From Thermodesulforhabdaceae bacterium (GTDB lineage: Bacteria > Desulfobacterota > Syntrophobacteria > Syntrophobacterales > Thermodesulforhabdaceae): a stretch of DNA of 64,000 bases. The position numbers were made by a program, and so were the translations under genes. The DNA is taken from positions 1-64,000 of the forward strand of contig JBBFKT010000007.1 in NCBI GenBank assembly GCA_037482015.1, given 5' to 3'. The notes below the pieces were generated by a model. It saw nothing but the letters and a program-made list of their open reading frames with translations. It was not told where the DNA came from and ran no database searches. How positions within the stretch are numbered: position 1 is the stretch's first letter; each line of letters starts with the position of its first letter. Shown in pieces: positions 18,547 to 27,565 of this stretch.

Positions 18547-18572
18547 TAGGGGTGACGAATGCGTCGTCCCTA
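18547..18572. repeat. GTAGGGG-type palindrome
   Basis: TAGGGGTGACGA and TCGTCCCTA form an imperfect hairpin, nearly identical to those in 84-106 and in the MITE interiors. It lies between the divergence point of the SDR gene and the end of the DUF523 gene. Nearby GAGTGTTCAAAAATTTT (about 18490) may be a degenerate MITE end. Confidence 0.65.
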
Positions 18573-18615
18573 CAATTCTTATCAAGGAAATTTTCATCCC
18601 CATACGCAGTCAAAA

Positions 18616-19563
18616 TCAGGCGTGGTTTCTTAACTTAAGCTCCAGCGGATGGGGATTAAGATAGACCTGATCGGCCAGGTAAGGATCGCCGTATTTTCGC
18701 ACATAATGCTTTATGAGAGTTACGGGCACAATTAGAGGTAGATAGCCTTTTTTGTATTCATCAATGATCTCAAGTAGTTCTTGTTTTTCATCGGAAGAAA
18801 GACTTTTTTTGAAATAGCCCATCATGTGCTGAAGAACATTGGCGTGTTTTCGGACGGTAGCCTTCATCTTAAGGGCCTGCATCAACAAATCTTCGTATTG
18901 TTCAAAGACTTCTCCTGCTTCGTATTTACCGGCGTGAGCAACGAGCTTTCCCATATCCCGACAAATCTTTTCACTGTGTGACATAATCAGAAATTTGTGC
19001 TGACTGTGGAACTTCACGAGACCATGGATATCCTTAGATTCCTGTAACACCTTACGCCATCTTGCCAGGGTGAAAAGGCGCTCAATAAAATTTTCTCGGA
19101 TCTCATGATCTTGGAGGCGCCCATCTTCTTCAACAGGAATGCGTGGAAAGTGGTCCATAAAAACTCTTGCAAAGAGTCCCACCCCCTTTCTCGCGGGCAT
19201 TCCTTTGTCAGAGTAAACCTTTACCCGCTCCATGCCGCTACTTGGCGAGTTGGACTTGAAGATAAAACCGCAAAGGTTTTCCCTTTCCAGTTCCCGAACC
19301 CGGCTCTTTGCCCAGTTCAGCAGTTGCTCCGTTACATCCTTTCCGGTATTTACGGTGACCAGGCGAGGATTCTGGGGATCACCTACAAGACGCATAGCTT
19401 CTCGGGGCACACCAAAGCCAGCTTCCACTTCGGGACAGACGGGAACAAATTCCATATACTTACCCAGGGTTCCCGTGATGTATCTATCATGGGCATGACC
19501 ACCATTATATCTGACTTCCTGACCGAGAAGACAGGCACTCACGCCGATTTTTATGGAATCCAT
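18616..19563 (-). CDS. DUF523-DUF1722 fusion protein (TudS-like/YbgA-like)
   Basis: A 315-aa cytoplasmic protein. Residues 1-150 match DUF523: KIGVSACLLGQEVRYNGGH, then VPVCPEVEAGFGVPRE, then FKSNSPSSGMERVKVY. Residues about 160-310 match DUF1722/YbgA, with FHSQHKFLIMSHS, RKHANVLQHMMGYFKK and YLNPHPLELKLRNHA near the end. Some stand-alone DUF523 proteins (TudS) are [4Fe-4S] enzymes that desulfurate thiouracil using three Cys. Two candidate ligands are present here, while the third position is Ser (SPSSG), which I believe is usual in the fused subfamily. The function of the fusion is unknown. AGGAG lies 8 bases before the ATG. Confidence 0.88.
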   Translation of the reverse strand: MDSIKIGVSACLLGQEVRYNGGHAHDRYITGTLGKYMEFVPVCPEVEAGFGVPREAMRLVGDPQNPRLVTVNTGKDVTEQLLNWAKSRVRELERENLCGFIFKSNSPSSGMERVKVYSDKGMPARKGVGLFARVFMDHFPRIPVEEDGRLQDHEIRENFIERLFTLARWRKVLQESKDIHGLVKFHSQHKFLIMSHSEKICRDMGKLVAHAGKYEAGEVFEQYEDLLMQALKMKATVRKHANVLQHMMGYFKKSLSSDEKQELLEIIDEYKKGYLPLIVPVTLIKHYVRKYGDPYLADQVYLNPHPLELKLRNHA

Positions 19564-19754
19564 GGAAAACTCCTGAGGTTGTGACTTTTCACAGTTCTTT
19601 TAGAGCTTCGCTTTCAATTAAAACAATATCATAACAGGGAAAATAGACGAAAACAAAAGCATCTGATGGTGTTACCAAGGGCGTTCTTTAATTAGCGTCA
19701 CTAAAAAAATTTCTTTTTCTCCATGAAGCAAAATATACGAAGGAACCTTGATTT

Positions 19755-20072
19755 TCATGGCCGGGGTGAACTTCCGCAGGCAGTCCTAGCGCAATAATCA
19801 TATTGGGCCTGAACGCAATCCTCTGTAGGATTATCGCCACCACACAATCTTTGAACCCTTCTCATACAGCACCCTTTAAATGCGACGGGAACATTACAAT
19901 TAAAGGGTATATAGTTACAGACAGTTCCCCATCCTTCACCAGAATTGCTTATTTTTGGCTGAACTGTCGGGGAAGATCCTGGTGCTCCCTGCCGAGCACT
20001 TGAAGGTCCAGATAAAACCACCAGTGAGATAACAAAAAGTGAAAACAATAAAATCCTTAACGTGTTTTTCAT
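19755..20072 (-). CDS. Small secreted cysteine-rich protein
   Basis: A 105-aa protein with a clear signal peptide: Lys/Arg start, a hydrophobic core (about 7-22) and SSARQG as the likely cleavage site. The mature part of about 78 residues has eight Cys (for example CNYIPFNC, GCCMRRVQRLCGG, YDYCARTAC), an even number, consistent with disulfide bonds in the periplasm or outside the cell. There is no recognised family. It is transcribed alone, and the 350 bp upstream are AT-rich with a tiny TGA-containing frame (20229-20330). Confidence 0.65.
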   Translation of the reverse strand: MKNTLRILLFSLFVISLVVLSGPSSARQGAPGSSPTVQPKISNSGEGWGTVCNYIPFNCNVPVAFKGCCMRRVQRLCGGDNPTEDCVQAQYDYCARTACGSSPRP

Positions 20073-20228
20073 TTTTATTCCTTTATCATCTTTGAAAACT
20101 ATAAATCAGCGTGTCTTACCCCAAATATTTATTGAAACAGTTTTTGCCTTTGGGTTTCCGGACTGGAACTCGTAGATATCTACATATTAAGCATCATAAT
20201 CTATACGAGAATAATTAACAATGTAAAA

Positions 20229-20330
20229 TCATTCTTGTAGCTTTTTAGCAGTTTCACATCATATTGGGCATTCCCCATTAGAATCCCATTCTACGTGAGT
20301 ATCAATTTCTGGGGCATTGAGGCTGATCAT
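20229..20330 (-). other. Tiny ORF with an in-frame TGA
   Basis: Reading from ATG at 20330, 23 codons end in ...NGECPI then TGA at 20261-20259, followed in frame by Cys-Glu-Thr-Ala-Lys-Lys-Leu-Gln-Glu and a final TGA. GGAG lies 10 bases before the ATG. With the TGA read through, the product would be 33 aa with a Cys-Pro-Ile-(Sec)-Cys sequence. A strong SECIS hairpin like that of the formate dehydrogenase gene is not evident: the nearest inverted repeat (AGAATGATT and AATTATTCT) is about 45 bases away. It may be a remnant or a chance frame. Confidence 0.2.
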
Positions 20331-20424
20331 TATTGAACATCTCCAAAAATCTTGATTTCCTCTTACTCAAAACTTACAAGAAATCTTTACCCAAACACTT
20401 CTTGAAAAGAAAGGAGAAATTTAG

Positions 20425-21195
20425 GTGAGTAACGGCACGCATCTGGCTATACTGGAAAATTTTGCTGTGGTGCTGCACAGACCACATTTTCCAGAAAATA
20501 TCGGCTCAGCGGCAAGAGCATGCAAAAACATGGGCATATCCAGGCTTGTCGTAGTAGATCCTCTAAACTGCGACCTCACAAGAATCCTCACTATGGCAAC
20601 TCATGCTGCCGAAGACATTGTGGCTAACATGGAAGTCTATGACGATCTTGAAGAAGCCCTCGGAAATTTCCAATACGTCGTTGGAACAACGGCTCGTCAG
20701 GGATCCAATCGCCCTACTATAAAAGACGTCAGAGTTCTCGCTAAAGAGCTTGTTTCCATTAGTCAGAACAATCAAATAGCGCTCCTTTTTGGTCCTGAAA
20801 ATCGTGGGCTTGCAAATCGAGAACTTAAATATTGTCATGCCTTGTTGACCATCCCAACAGCAGAATTCGCATCCCTTAATGTGGCTCAGGCTGTGATAAT
20901 AGTGCTTTATGAGATATTCACTGCGTCTCTTGAACGCCCACCGGAATTCGTGCCCAGGTTGGCCAATGTGGCAGAACTTGAAAACATGTATCACCACCTT
21001 GCCACCACTCTGGCAAAAATACATTTCATAAACCCGGAAAACCCTGAATACTGGATGATGAACATACGTCGATTCTTTGCAAGGATGCAGCTTAGAGCTC
21101 GCGACATAAAAATAATTCGCGGTATATGCCGACAGATAGAATGGTATTGCGAAGAACAGAGAAAAACCAGAGAGCGTAACGGCCAACAGTTATAA
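20425..21195 (+). CDS. trmJ: tRNA 2'-O-methyltransferase, TrmJ-like (SPOUT family)
   Basis: A 256-aa enzyme of the TrmH/SPOUT superfamily with the knotted SAM-binding motifs: RPHFPENIGSAARACKNMG near the start, LLFGPENRGL in the middle and IPTAEFASLNVAQAVIIVLY as the third motif. The last 90 residues form a helical extension as in TrmJ. TrmJ methylates the ribose at position 32 of several tRNAs; other SPOUT targets cannot be excluded. The start is GTG with AAAGGAG upstream. It is followed after about 100 bp by the formate dehydrogenase gene, which has its own strong ribosome binding site. Confidence 0.85.
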   Translation: MSNGTHLAILENFAVVLHRPHFPENIGSAARACKNMGISRLVVVDPLNCDLTRILTMATHAAEDIVANMEVYDDLEEALGNFQYVVGTTARQGSNRPTIKDVRVLAKELVSISQNNQIALLFGPENRGLANRELKYCHALLTIPTAEFASLNVAQAVIIVLYEIFTASLERPPEFVPRLANVAELENMYHHLATTLAKIHFINPENPEYWMMNIRRFFARMQLRARDIKIIRGICRQIEWYCEEQRKTRERNGQQL

Positions 21196-21294
21196 AAAAT
21201 CTGTGCAGATTTGAAAGTATGTGATATACGTCAGTTGAACACAAAAGAATCATTCTAAAGTCCTTAAATAACCTATCAGGAGGGGGATAGGGAG

Positions 21295-23370
21295 ATGGAT
21301 TATCGTTTAGTGCCAACTATTTGCACCTACTGCGGATGTGGATGCGGAATAAATCTGGAAGTTATTGAAGGAAGAGTGTCTAGGGCTCTGCCTGCAAAAA
21401 CAAACCCCGTTAATGAAGGGAAATTATGTATCAAAGGATGGAATATCCACGAATTTATTCACCATCCCGACCGCCTTACAAAGCCCTTACTTCGACGCAA
21501 TGGGCAATTTGAAACTGTTTCATGGGATGAGGCTCTAGATTACCTCGCAAAAGAACTGGCTCGAATTAAAGAAACCTATGGACCAGACAGCATCGGTTTT
21601 CTCGTAAGCGCAAAATGCACTAACGAAGATAATTACGTGGCTCAAAAATTTGCTCGAGCCGTCATCGGCACAAACAACGTCGATCACTGTGCCAGGCTCT
21701 GACATTCCTCCACAGTGGCAGGTCTTGCCACAGCCTTTGGAAGCGGAGCCATGACAAATACATTTAAAGAAATAGAAGATGCTAAATGTATATTTGTCAC
21801 AGGATCCAACACAACCATTGCGCATCCACTTGTAGCCACAAGAATCTACAGAGCAAAAGCCAAAGGAGCAAAGCTCATTGTTGCAGACCCAAGAAGGATT
21901 CACCTTGCAAGTTTTGCAGACGTTTATGTTCAGCCAAAACCAGGCACAAACATAGCCCTCATAAACGGCATAATGCATGTAATCTATAAAGAAGGATGGC
22001 ATAATAAGGAATTCATAGAAGAGCGGACGGAAAATTTTGAAGCCCTTGTTGAAGTCATAGAAAAATACCCACCATCACTAGTTTCCCGAGTTACAGATGT
22101 GCCAGAAGAAGATATCGTAAAGATAGCCGAATACTACGCTCGATCTGAAACAAGCACAATACTTTACTGTATGGGAATAACCCAACACACAACGGGGGTG
22201 GATAATGTAAAAAGCCTTGCTAACTTAGCGATGCTCTGTGGCCACATTGGAAGACCATCTACAGGAGTAAATCCGCTCCGAGGACAAAATAATGTTCAAG
22301 GAGCTTGTGACATGGGCGGGTTACCCAATGTTTATCCGGGGTATCAGGCTGTCAATGTTCCAGCCAATAGAGAAAAATTCGAAAAAGCCTGGGGCGTAAG
22401 CCTATCTCCCAACGTCGGGCTTACGCTGGTTGAAATGACCAACGCTATTTTGGAAGGAAAATTGAAAGCCCTGGTTATAATGGCAGAAAATCCCATGGTA
22501 AGCGATCCCAATACACACCATGTGGAAGAAGCTCTAAAAAAAGTAGAACTTCTTGCCGTGATAGATATTTTCCCAACCCCCACCACAGAGCTTGCTCATG
22601 TAGTTCTCCCAGGGGTTTCCTTCGCTGAAAAGAACGGCACTTTTACCAATTCAGAAAGGCGAGTCCAACGAGTTCGCAAAGCTGTTGAACCCGTTGGGGA
22701 AGGTAGATTCGAATGGGCTATATTCCAGGATCTGGCGAACCGGCTTGGCTATCCCATGAATTACACTTCATCAGAAGATGTGTTCAAAGAGCTGGCTTCT
22801 CTTACACCATCTTATGGAGGAATTTCTTATGAACGACTTGATAAAGAGCGAGACGGCTTGATGTGGCCATGCCCAACTCCGGATCATCCAGGAACACCGA
22901 TTCTTCATCGAGGACAATTTGCTCGAGGGAAAGGGCTCTTCCACGCCGTCGAACACAAGGGGCCTGCAGAAGAAATCGACGAAGAATACCCATTCTGGCT
23001 TACAACTGGGAGAATTTATGTCCACTATCACACCGGTACCATGACTCGTCGATCCTTTCATCTAGTTCGAGAAATTGACGAGCCTTACATGGAAATTCAT
23101 CCGGGAGACGCTGCTCGGTTGGGTATTTCTAATGGGGAAATGGTGAGATTAGAAAGTCGCCGTGGAGCTATAGAAACTCGAGCCATTATTACCAACTCGG
23201 TAAAACAAGGTCTTATCTTCATGCCTTTCCATTTCGCCGAGGCGACAGCAAACAGGCTTACAAATGCGGCTTTAGATCCTGTAGCTAAGATTCCAGAATT
23301 AAAAGTATGTGCAGTGCGAGTGGTAAAGATTGAAACTCAAGAAGGGGAAGTTGTAGAAGCAACGGCTTAG
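21295..23370 (+). CDS. fdhA: Selenocysteine-containing molybdenum/tungsten formate dehydrogenase, FdhF/FdhA type
   Basis: A single frame of 691 codons with TGA at 21700-21702 (codon 136) read as selenocysteine in the context DHCARL-Sec-HSSTVAG, the standard active-site sequence of formate dehydrogenases. The N-terminus binds one [4Fe-4S] cluster through CTYCGCGCG. The rest is the bis-MGD cofactor fold, including CMGITQHTTG and GRPSTGVNPLRGQNNVQGAC, and a C-terminal dinucleotide-binding domain with TTGRIYVHYHTGTMTRRS. The enzyme interconverts formate and CO2. No twin-arginine signal precedes the cluster, so it is cytoplasmic, like E. coli FDH-H. No electron-transfer subunit, FdhD or sel genes are nearby. 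AGGAGGGGG precedes the ATG. The SECIS element is described separately. Confidence 0.96.
21700..21740 (+). promoter_or_regulatory. SECIS element for selenocysteine insertion
   Basis: Immediately after the TGA, a hairpin with stem GTGGC/GCCAC presents the loop AGGTCT (21720-21725), starting 17 bases after the TGA. Both the loop sequence and the spacing match what I recall of the E. coli fdhF SECIS, the site bound by SelB. This supports TGA as Sec rather than stop. Confidence 0.88.
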
Positions 23371-23440
23371 CTTACTTACCACAAAAACCAGAGGCATCCA
23401 TTCTGCGGGTGCCTCTACCAATTTATAAGTTCTTGCCCGA
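23371..23440 (+). terminator. Weak hairpin after the formate dehydrogenase gene
   Basis: AGAGGCATCC and GGGTGCCTCT (about 23390-23417) can pair around a 7-base loop. No T-run follows, so it may be a processing or transcript-stabilising hairpin instead of a true terminator. Confidence 0.35.
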
Positions 23441-23487
23441 TACATAAAAAATCAGCCAACAGGTTTGAAAAATTGCAATTAGATCCG

Positions 23488-23952
23488 CTAGTTTTTCTTG
23501 AGAGCCTCTTTTATTGCTTTTCTAGCAAGTTCGTCACAGCGAGTGTTTTCAGGATGGTTACTGTGTCCGGGAATCCAGTGCCATTCAATATGGTGAGGAC
23601 GAATGAGTTCGAGAAGGGACTGCCATAAATCCTTGTTTTTTACAGGTGTGCCTGATGATGTTTTCCAGCCTTTTTTTTGCCAGTTATAAATCCAGGAAGT
23701 TATACCATCTTTGAGATAGCGAGAATCTGTGTATATGGCTACTCGACTTGACTTCTTGAGTCGCTTCAGAGCTTCAATAACCGATGTTAGTTCCATTCTG
23801 TTATTGGTGGTTTCTGGATCGAATCCCCACAGTTCTTCAATCTTGTCCCCATATTTGATAATGGCTGCCCACCCACCGGGACCTGGATTACCACTGCAGG
23901 CTCCATCAGTATAGATTTCTACTTCGGGCAACCGTCTTTCCACGACTCTCAC
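23488..23952 (-). CDS. rnhA: Ribonuclease HI
   Basis: A protein of about 154 aa that cuts RNA in RNA:DNA hybrids. The four active-site carboxylates are present: Asp in YTDGACSGNPGPGG, Glu in NNRMELTSVIEAL, Asp in IYTDSRYLKDGI, and Asp in NTRCDELAR, with the catalytic-loop His in PGHSNHPENT. An in-frame ATG at 24000 would add 16 residues of unrelated sequence. A GTG at 23952-23950 overlaps the TGA of the upstream DHH gene (GTGA), giving the usual RNase HI length and a translationally coupled start, so I prefer it. Confidence 0.92.
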   Translation of the reverse strand: MRVVERRLPEVEIYTDGACSGNPGPGGWAAIIKYGDKIEELWGFDPETTNNRMELTSVIEALKRLKKSSRVAIYTDSRYLKDGITSWIYNWQKKGWKTSSGTPVKNKDLWQSLLELIRPHHIEWHWIPGHSNHPENTRCDELARKAIKEALKKN

Positions 23953-24959
23953 CAATCCATAGATGAGAAAAGAAACTGCTGAATAATGCGACGACCACAC
24001 CTGGAAACAGAATATTTTTTCTTTATATACTCCAGAGAAACCTCGGCTCTTCCCATTGCCGCATGACCACCGGCAGATCCAGCGTTGCCAAAGGCTTTCT
24101 TCAAAAATTCCCCTATATGCCTCTTGCCATCACTTCTACCGACAATAACAAGAGTACTATCAACTATTCCAGCCACGATGCTGAAGGAAATCTCATGAAG
24201 CTTCAAAAAAAATTCGGAAAGAATTACCAGAATATCATGGGAGGGCACCTCATCAAGACACACCAAGACTCGGTGCTTAGAAATTGTGTAATATTTGAAA
24301 GCGTCATCGAAATATTTTAAATCTTCAATTGAGAGGTCAGAAATTTCAATTTTATTAAGGATATACCGATTAACAAAAGGATACAAAAAAAGAAAGGCCC
24401 GAATATCCTCTTCAAGGGTCTGCCGCTCGAAATTCCTGGTATCCGTCTTGATACCGTAAGCAAGAGCTGTGGCAAGGGACGTGGATGGCTTTATACCGTT
24501 GGTTTTCAAATACTCCGTAAGAATAGTCGATGTAGATCCATAGGAAGGTCGTATGTCCACAAAAGGTTTTCTGTCAAGACTACATTCAGAGGGCACACAC
24601 GGATAGAAGACATCTGGTAAAGGGTGATGATCAATAATGACGTCATAGAAAAAAGACTTAAAAACATCAGAATGGTGAGGCTGTCCATCTACAAGGACGA
24701 ACTTTGAATAATCATCTTTTGAGATAGAGGATATTTCCTGGAGTGGAATTTTCAGGAGTTTAACCATCGCTATGTTGTTCCAGCGTTTTATCGGCTTTAT
24801 GTTGGCGATAGCTGTATGAGCAACACGGCGCCACAAAAGCCTTTTTACAGCTAAAGCCGATGCTATTGCGTCTGGATCTGGATCAATGGTTATAAGGACT
24901 CGATCATCAGGCTGGAAATGCTGATAAAAGCGGCGAAGACACTCTTTTTTGCTTAACAT
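23949..24959 (-). CDS. DHH-family phosphoesterase, NrnA-like
   Basis: A 336-aa cytoplasmic phosphoesterase. It shows the N-terminal DHH-family metal motifs: ITIDPDPDAIASALAVKRLL, then LVDGQPHHSD, and the namesake VIIDHHPLPD, followed by an Asp in YGIKTDTRNF. The C-terminal DHHA1 domain includes GSAGGHAAMGRAEV. Relatives such as NrnA degrade nanoRNAs or pAp; the first motif here reads DPDPD rather than the more usual HxxPDxD, which may affect metal binding or mark a subfamily. It overlaps the RNase HI gene by 4 bases, linking two nucleic-acid turnover enzymes in one operon. Confidence 0.83.
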   Translation of the reverse strand: MLSKKECLRRFYQHFQPDDRVLITIDPDPDAIASALAVKRLLWRRVAHTAIANIKPIKRWNNIAMVKLLKIPLQEISSISKDDYSKFVLVDGQPHHSDVFKSFFYDVIIDHHPLPDVFYPCVPSECSLDRKPFVDIRPSYGSTSTILTEYLKTNGIKPSTSLATALAYGIKTDTRNFERQTLEEDIRAFLFLYPFVNRYILNKIEISDLSIEDLKYFDDAFKYYTISKHRVLVCLDEVPSHDILVILSEFFLKLHEISFSIVAGIVDSTLVIVGRSDGKRHIGEFLKKAFGNAGSAGGHAAMGRAEVSLEYIKKKYSVSRCGRRIIQQFLFSSMDW

Positions 24960-24981
24960 TCCGACATGCTTTCTTTAGAAC

Positions 24982-25056
<75 letters not shown>

Positions 25057-25308
25057 TCCCTAATGTCGCTAATTTATTAGCTCACTGTTTTACAGAAGTC
25101 AAGACTTTTGTGAGAGGGTGTTCGGAAAAGATCGTGCCGATAACCATAGCGGTTGCTCTATCGTATAGACATGACATGCCATACCCCTACTCATAAGGCA
25201 CTACTCCAATGATCTTGTTCCAACATCCCTAAAACGTAGGGAATTAAAAAGATCTCAAACTTTTAAGAGATAATTTCCTAATAGCATCAGGTTTTTATTT
25301 GCACCAAA

Positions 25309-25343
25309 TAAAAATGCTAACCGGCGGGGCTAAACCGGTTAGC
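25309..25343 (-). terminator. Terminator downstream of the structured region
   Basis: On the minus strand GCTAACCGG and CCGGTTAGC form a 9-bp hairpin with a 10-base loop, followed by ATTTTTATTT. It would end a transcript coming from the methyltransferase gene or a separate small RNA. Confidence 0.7.
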
Positions 25344-25445
25344 GAGACGAGGAGGAAAGAGTTTCGTTCCTTCTTCTGCATAACTATTGGAGCAAGATCT
25401 ATGCCATTGTCTCGCTCTCTAGCGAAAATTAGAAAGATCTTGCTC
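25316..25445 (-). ncRNA. Candidate structured RNA or long 3' UTR
   Basis: No gene lies here, but three sets of complementary arms do: GAGCAAGATCT (25390-25400) with AGATCTTGCTC (25435-25445), a perfect 11-bp stem enclosing a smaller TCGCT/AGCGA hairpin; GCGAGAC (25342-25348) with GTCTCGC (25409-25415); and the terminator hairpin 25316-25343. The first two overlap, so they could be alternative folds. It starts about 75 bp after the end of the methyltransferase gene. I recognise no Rfam family. Confidence 0.35.
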
Positions 25446-25520
25446 TCGAATTGAAAAAACCATGCGCTACAGACAGAATCACGACATAATCACGATTTAT
25501 TGCGACTTATTGTGACGTGA

Positions 25521-26351
25521 TTAGGCTTTAACTGTGTAAACAATTCGTCCACTTCCTTTAATAAGCTCACCTCCTCCAAAATACCGCTCATTGAGTTTTA
25601 CCGAATCAAGATCTTCCTCCACGCGCCATCCTATCGATTCCATGGCTTTTCCAAAAACTTCAGGATCTAAGTTACTTCGAATTGGTTCCCCGATTTGTTC
25701 AAGGCGAGCTTTAAAAAAAGCATAAGCCGGTGACGAAGCATGCTTAGAGGAAATATAGTCAAAAACAATACCCACTACACCAGGTAAAGACACAACAGTT
25801 TGAAGGACTTTCATGATCGAATCTTCGGAAAGATACATCGTGACTCCAAGCCACGAAAAAAAAGAAGGTAGCGAAGGATCAAACTCAAAATTTAAAAGAA
25901 CTTCTCCAAGATCTTGAGATTCAAAATCCATTGGAACAAAGGTTAGATTGGATGGTATCTGGATTGAGGAGTCTTGTAGTCGCTGGAGCTTAAAAACTTG
26001 AGTCTCGGGATGATCAACTTCAAAAACTTTTAGGAAGCTCCAGGGATTACGATAGGCAAAAGTATCCAAACCAGCCCCAAGAATTACATACTGTCTAACA
26101 CCTTTTGCAATGGCATCCTTCAGTTTATCTTCGGCATAGCGGCTTCTTACAGCGACAAAAGATCTGAGAATAGCTGGAAGTCCTTGAGAAGCTGACCATC
26201 GAACATCTTGTTTCAAAAATGTTTTTTCATCAGGATAAAGAATCCGTATAGATATTGGGTCTCTAAATATTATGATTTCGTCAAATAACTGGTGAGCTGC
26301 CCGATAGAGTGCTGCACGTAAAGCGGTAAAACTTTCGCCTTTTTCTTTCAT
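25521..26351 (-). CDS. SAM-dependent methyltransferase, leucine carboxyl methyltransferase-like family
   Basis: A 276-aa cytoplasmic class I methyltransferase. The SAM-binding motif is VILGAGLDTFAYR (about 85-97), with an acidic end to the second strand in FEVDHPETQVFKL. Both are hallmarks of the bacterial LCMT/PPM1-related family (TIGR00027). VTMYLSEDSIMKVL is another family mark. Substrates of bacterial members are mostly unknown (polyketides, small acids or proteins). An upstream ATG at 26399 exists, but the ATG at 26351 is 8 bases after AAGGAG, so I use it. It is divergent from the arsenite exporter gene with a 100-bp gap between them. Confidence 0.85.
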   Translation of the reverse strand: MKEKGESFTALRAALYRAAHQLFDEIIIFRDPISIRILYPDEKTFLKQDVRWSASQGLPAILRSFVAVRSRYAEDKLKDAIAKGVRQYVILGAGLDTFAYRNPWSFLKVFEVDHPETQVFKLQRLQDSSIQIPSNLTFVPMDFESQDLGEVLLNFEFDPSLPSFFSWLGVTMYLSEDSIMKVLQTVVSLPGVVGIVFDYISSKHASSPAYAFFKARLEQIGEPIRSNLDPEVFGKAMESIGWRVEEDLDSVKLNERYFGGGELIKGSGRIVYTVKA

Positions 26352-26451
26352 TGTTTTACTCCTTATCTTGACAATTACTGGCCCATCATATATTGCCATT
26401 TATGCATACAAACTTAGTGAACAAAAATAGAAAAGTGAGGAGGAATCTCTC

Positions 26452-27531
26452 ATGGAGAAAAAACTTTCGTTACTGGATCGTTTTCTTACCCTCTGGATTT
26501 TCCTCGCCATGATTGCTGGTATCGCCATCGGTTACTTCGCTCCTATGGTGACTCAGTTTATAGCAGAGCTACAGTGGGGTACCACTTCTATACCAATAGC
26601 TATTGGGCTCATACTTATGATGTATCCACCGCTTGCAAAAGTAAAATACGAAAAAATGGGGCGAGTATTTCAAAACAAAAAACTTCTGGCGATCTCACTC
26701 ATACAAAACTGGATCGTTGGGCCCATCGTAATGTTCCTCCTCGCCGTGTTATTATTAAAAAACTATCCCGAATACATGATTGGGGTTATTCTCGTAGGAC
26801 TTGCCAGATGTATTGCTATGGTAATTGTGTGGAATGAGCTTGCCGAGGGAGATCGAGAGCTTGCCGTGGGTTTGGTAGCTTTTAATGCAGTCTTCCAGGT
26901 TTTGTTTTATGCAGTCTATATTTATATCTTCATTACTCTTGGGCTTAACTGGCTTGGCTTGATTAAAGGACTTCAGGTTTCCATATCCATTGCCGAAGCG
27001 GCCAAAACCGTTTTTATTTACCTTGGTATACCCTTCATAGCAGGCGTAATAACTCGCTTCACGCTTATTAAGGCGAAAGGTTACGACTGGTATGATAATG
27101 CCTTCATCCCCAAGATCAGCCCTATAACTCTAATTGCTTTGCTCTTTACCATCATAGTCATGTTTTCTCTCAAAGGTGAATACATCATAAGGTTACCTTT
27201 TGATGTAATCCGAGTTGCCATACCTCTCACCATTTACTTTTTCTTCATGTGGTTCATTACCTTCTTCATAACTTACAAAATGAGGGCAAATTATGGGCAG
27301 GTTACAGCTATGTCTTTTACGGCTGCAAGTAACGACTTTGAACTTGCGATTGCTGTGGCTGTAGCAATTTTTGGGATTGGATCGAATCAAGCTTTTGCAA
27401 CGGTAATCGGTCCTCTGCTTGAAGTGCCTGTTCTCATAAGCCTCGTTAATGTTGCTATGTGGCTTCGCCGCAAATTCTTCCCTTACGCCGTCGAAACTCC
27501 TGATGGAATATGCTATTTAAGTTGCAAATAG
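26452..27531 (+). CDS. acr3: Arsenite efflux transporter of the ACR3 family
   Basis: A 359-aa inner-membrane carrier with ten predicted helices, in the bile/arsenite/riboflavin transporter superfamily. Typical ACR3 stretches are [36 protein letters not shown] (with the conserved Cys in helix 4 that is essential in characterised members), and [15 protein letters not shown] in helix 9. It would export As(III), and possibly antimonite, using the proton-motive force. No arsC, arsR or arsM is next to it. GAGGAGG lies upstream of the ATG. The tRNA-Arg gene follows at once on the other strand. Confidence 0.92.
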   Translation: MEKKLSLLDRFLTLWIFLAMIAGIAIGYFAPMVTQFIAELQWGTTSIPIAIGLILMMYPPLAKVKYEKMGRVFQNKKLLAISLIQNWIVGPIVMFLLAVLLLKNYPEYMIGVILVGLARCIAMVIVWNELAEGDRELAVGLVAFNAVFQVLFYAVYIYIFITLGLNWLGLIKGLQVSISIAEAAKTVFIYLGIPFIAGVITRFTLIKAKGYDWYDNAFIPKISPITLIALLFTIIVMFSLKGEYIIRLPFDVIRVAIPLTIYFFFMWFITFFITYKMRANYGQVTAMSFTAASNDFELAIAVAVAIFGIGSNQAFATVIGPLLEVPVLISLVNVAMWLRRKFFPYAVETPDGICYLSCK

Positions 27532-27565
27532 GGGGGACAGAAAAATCCCTTAGTCTGAAAAAGTT

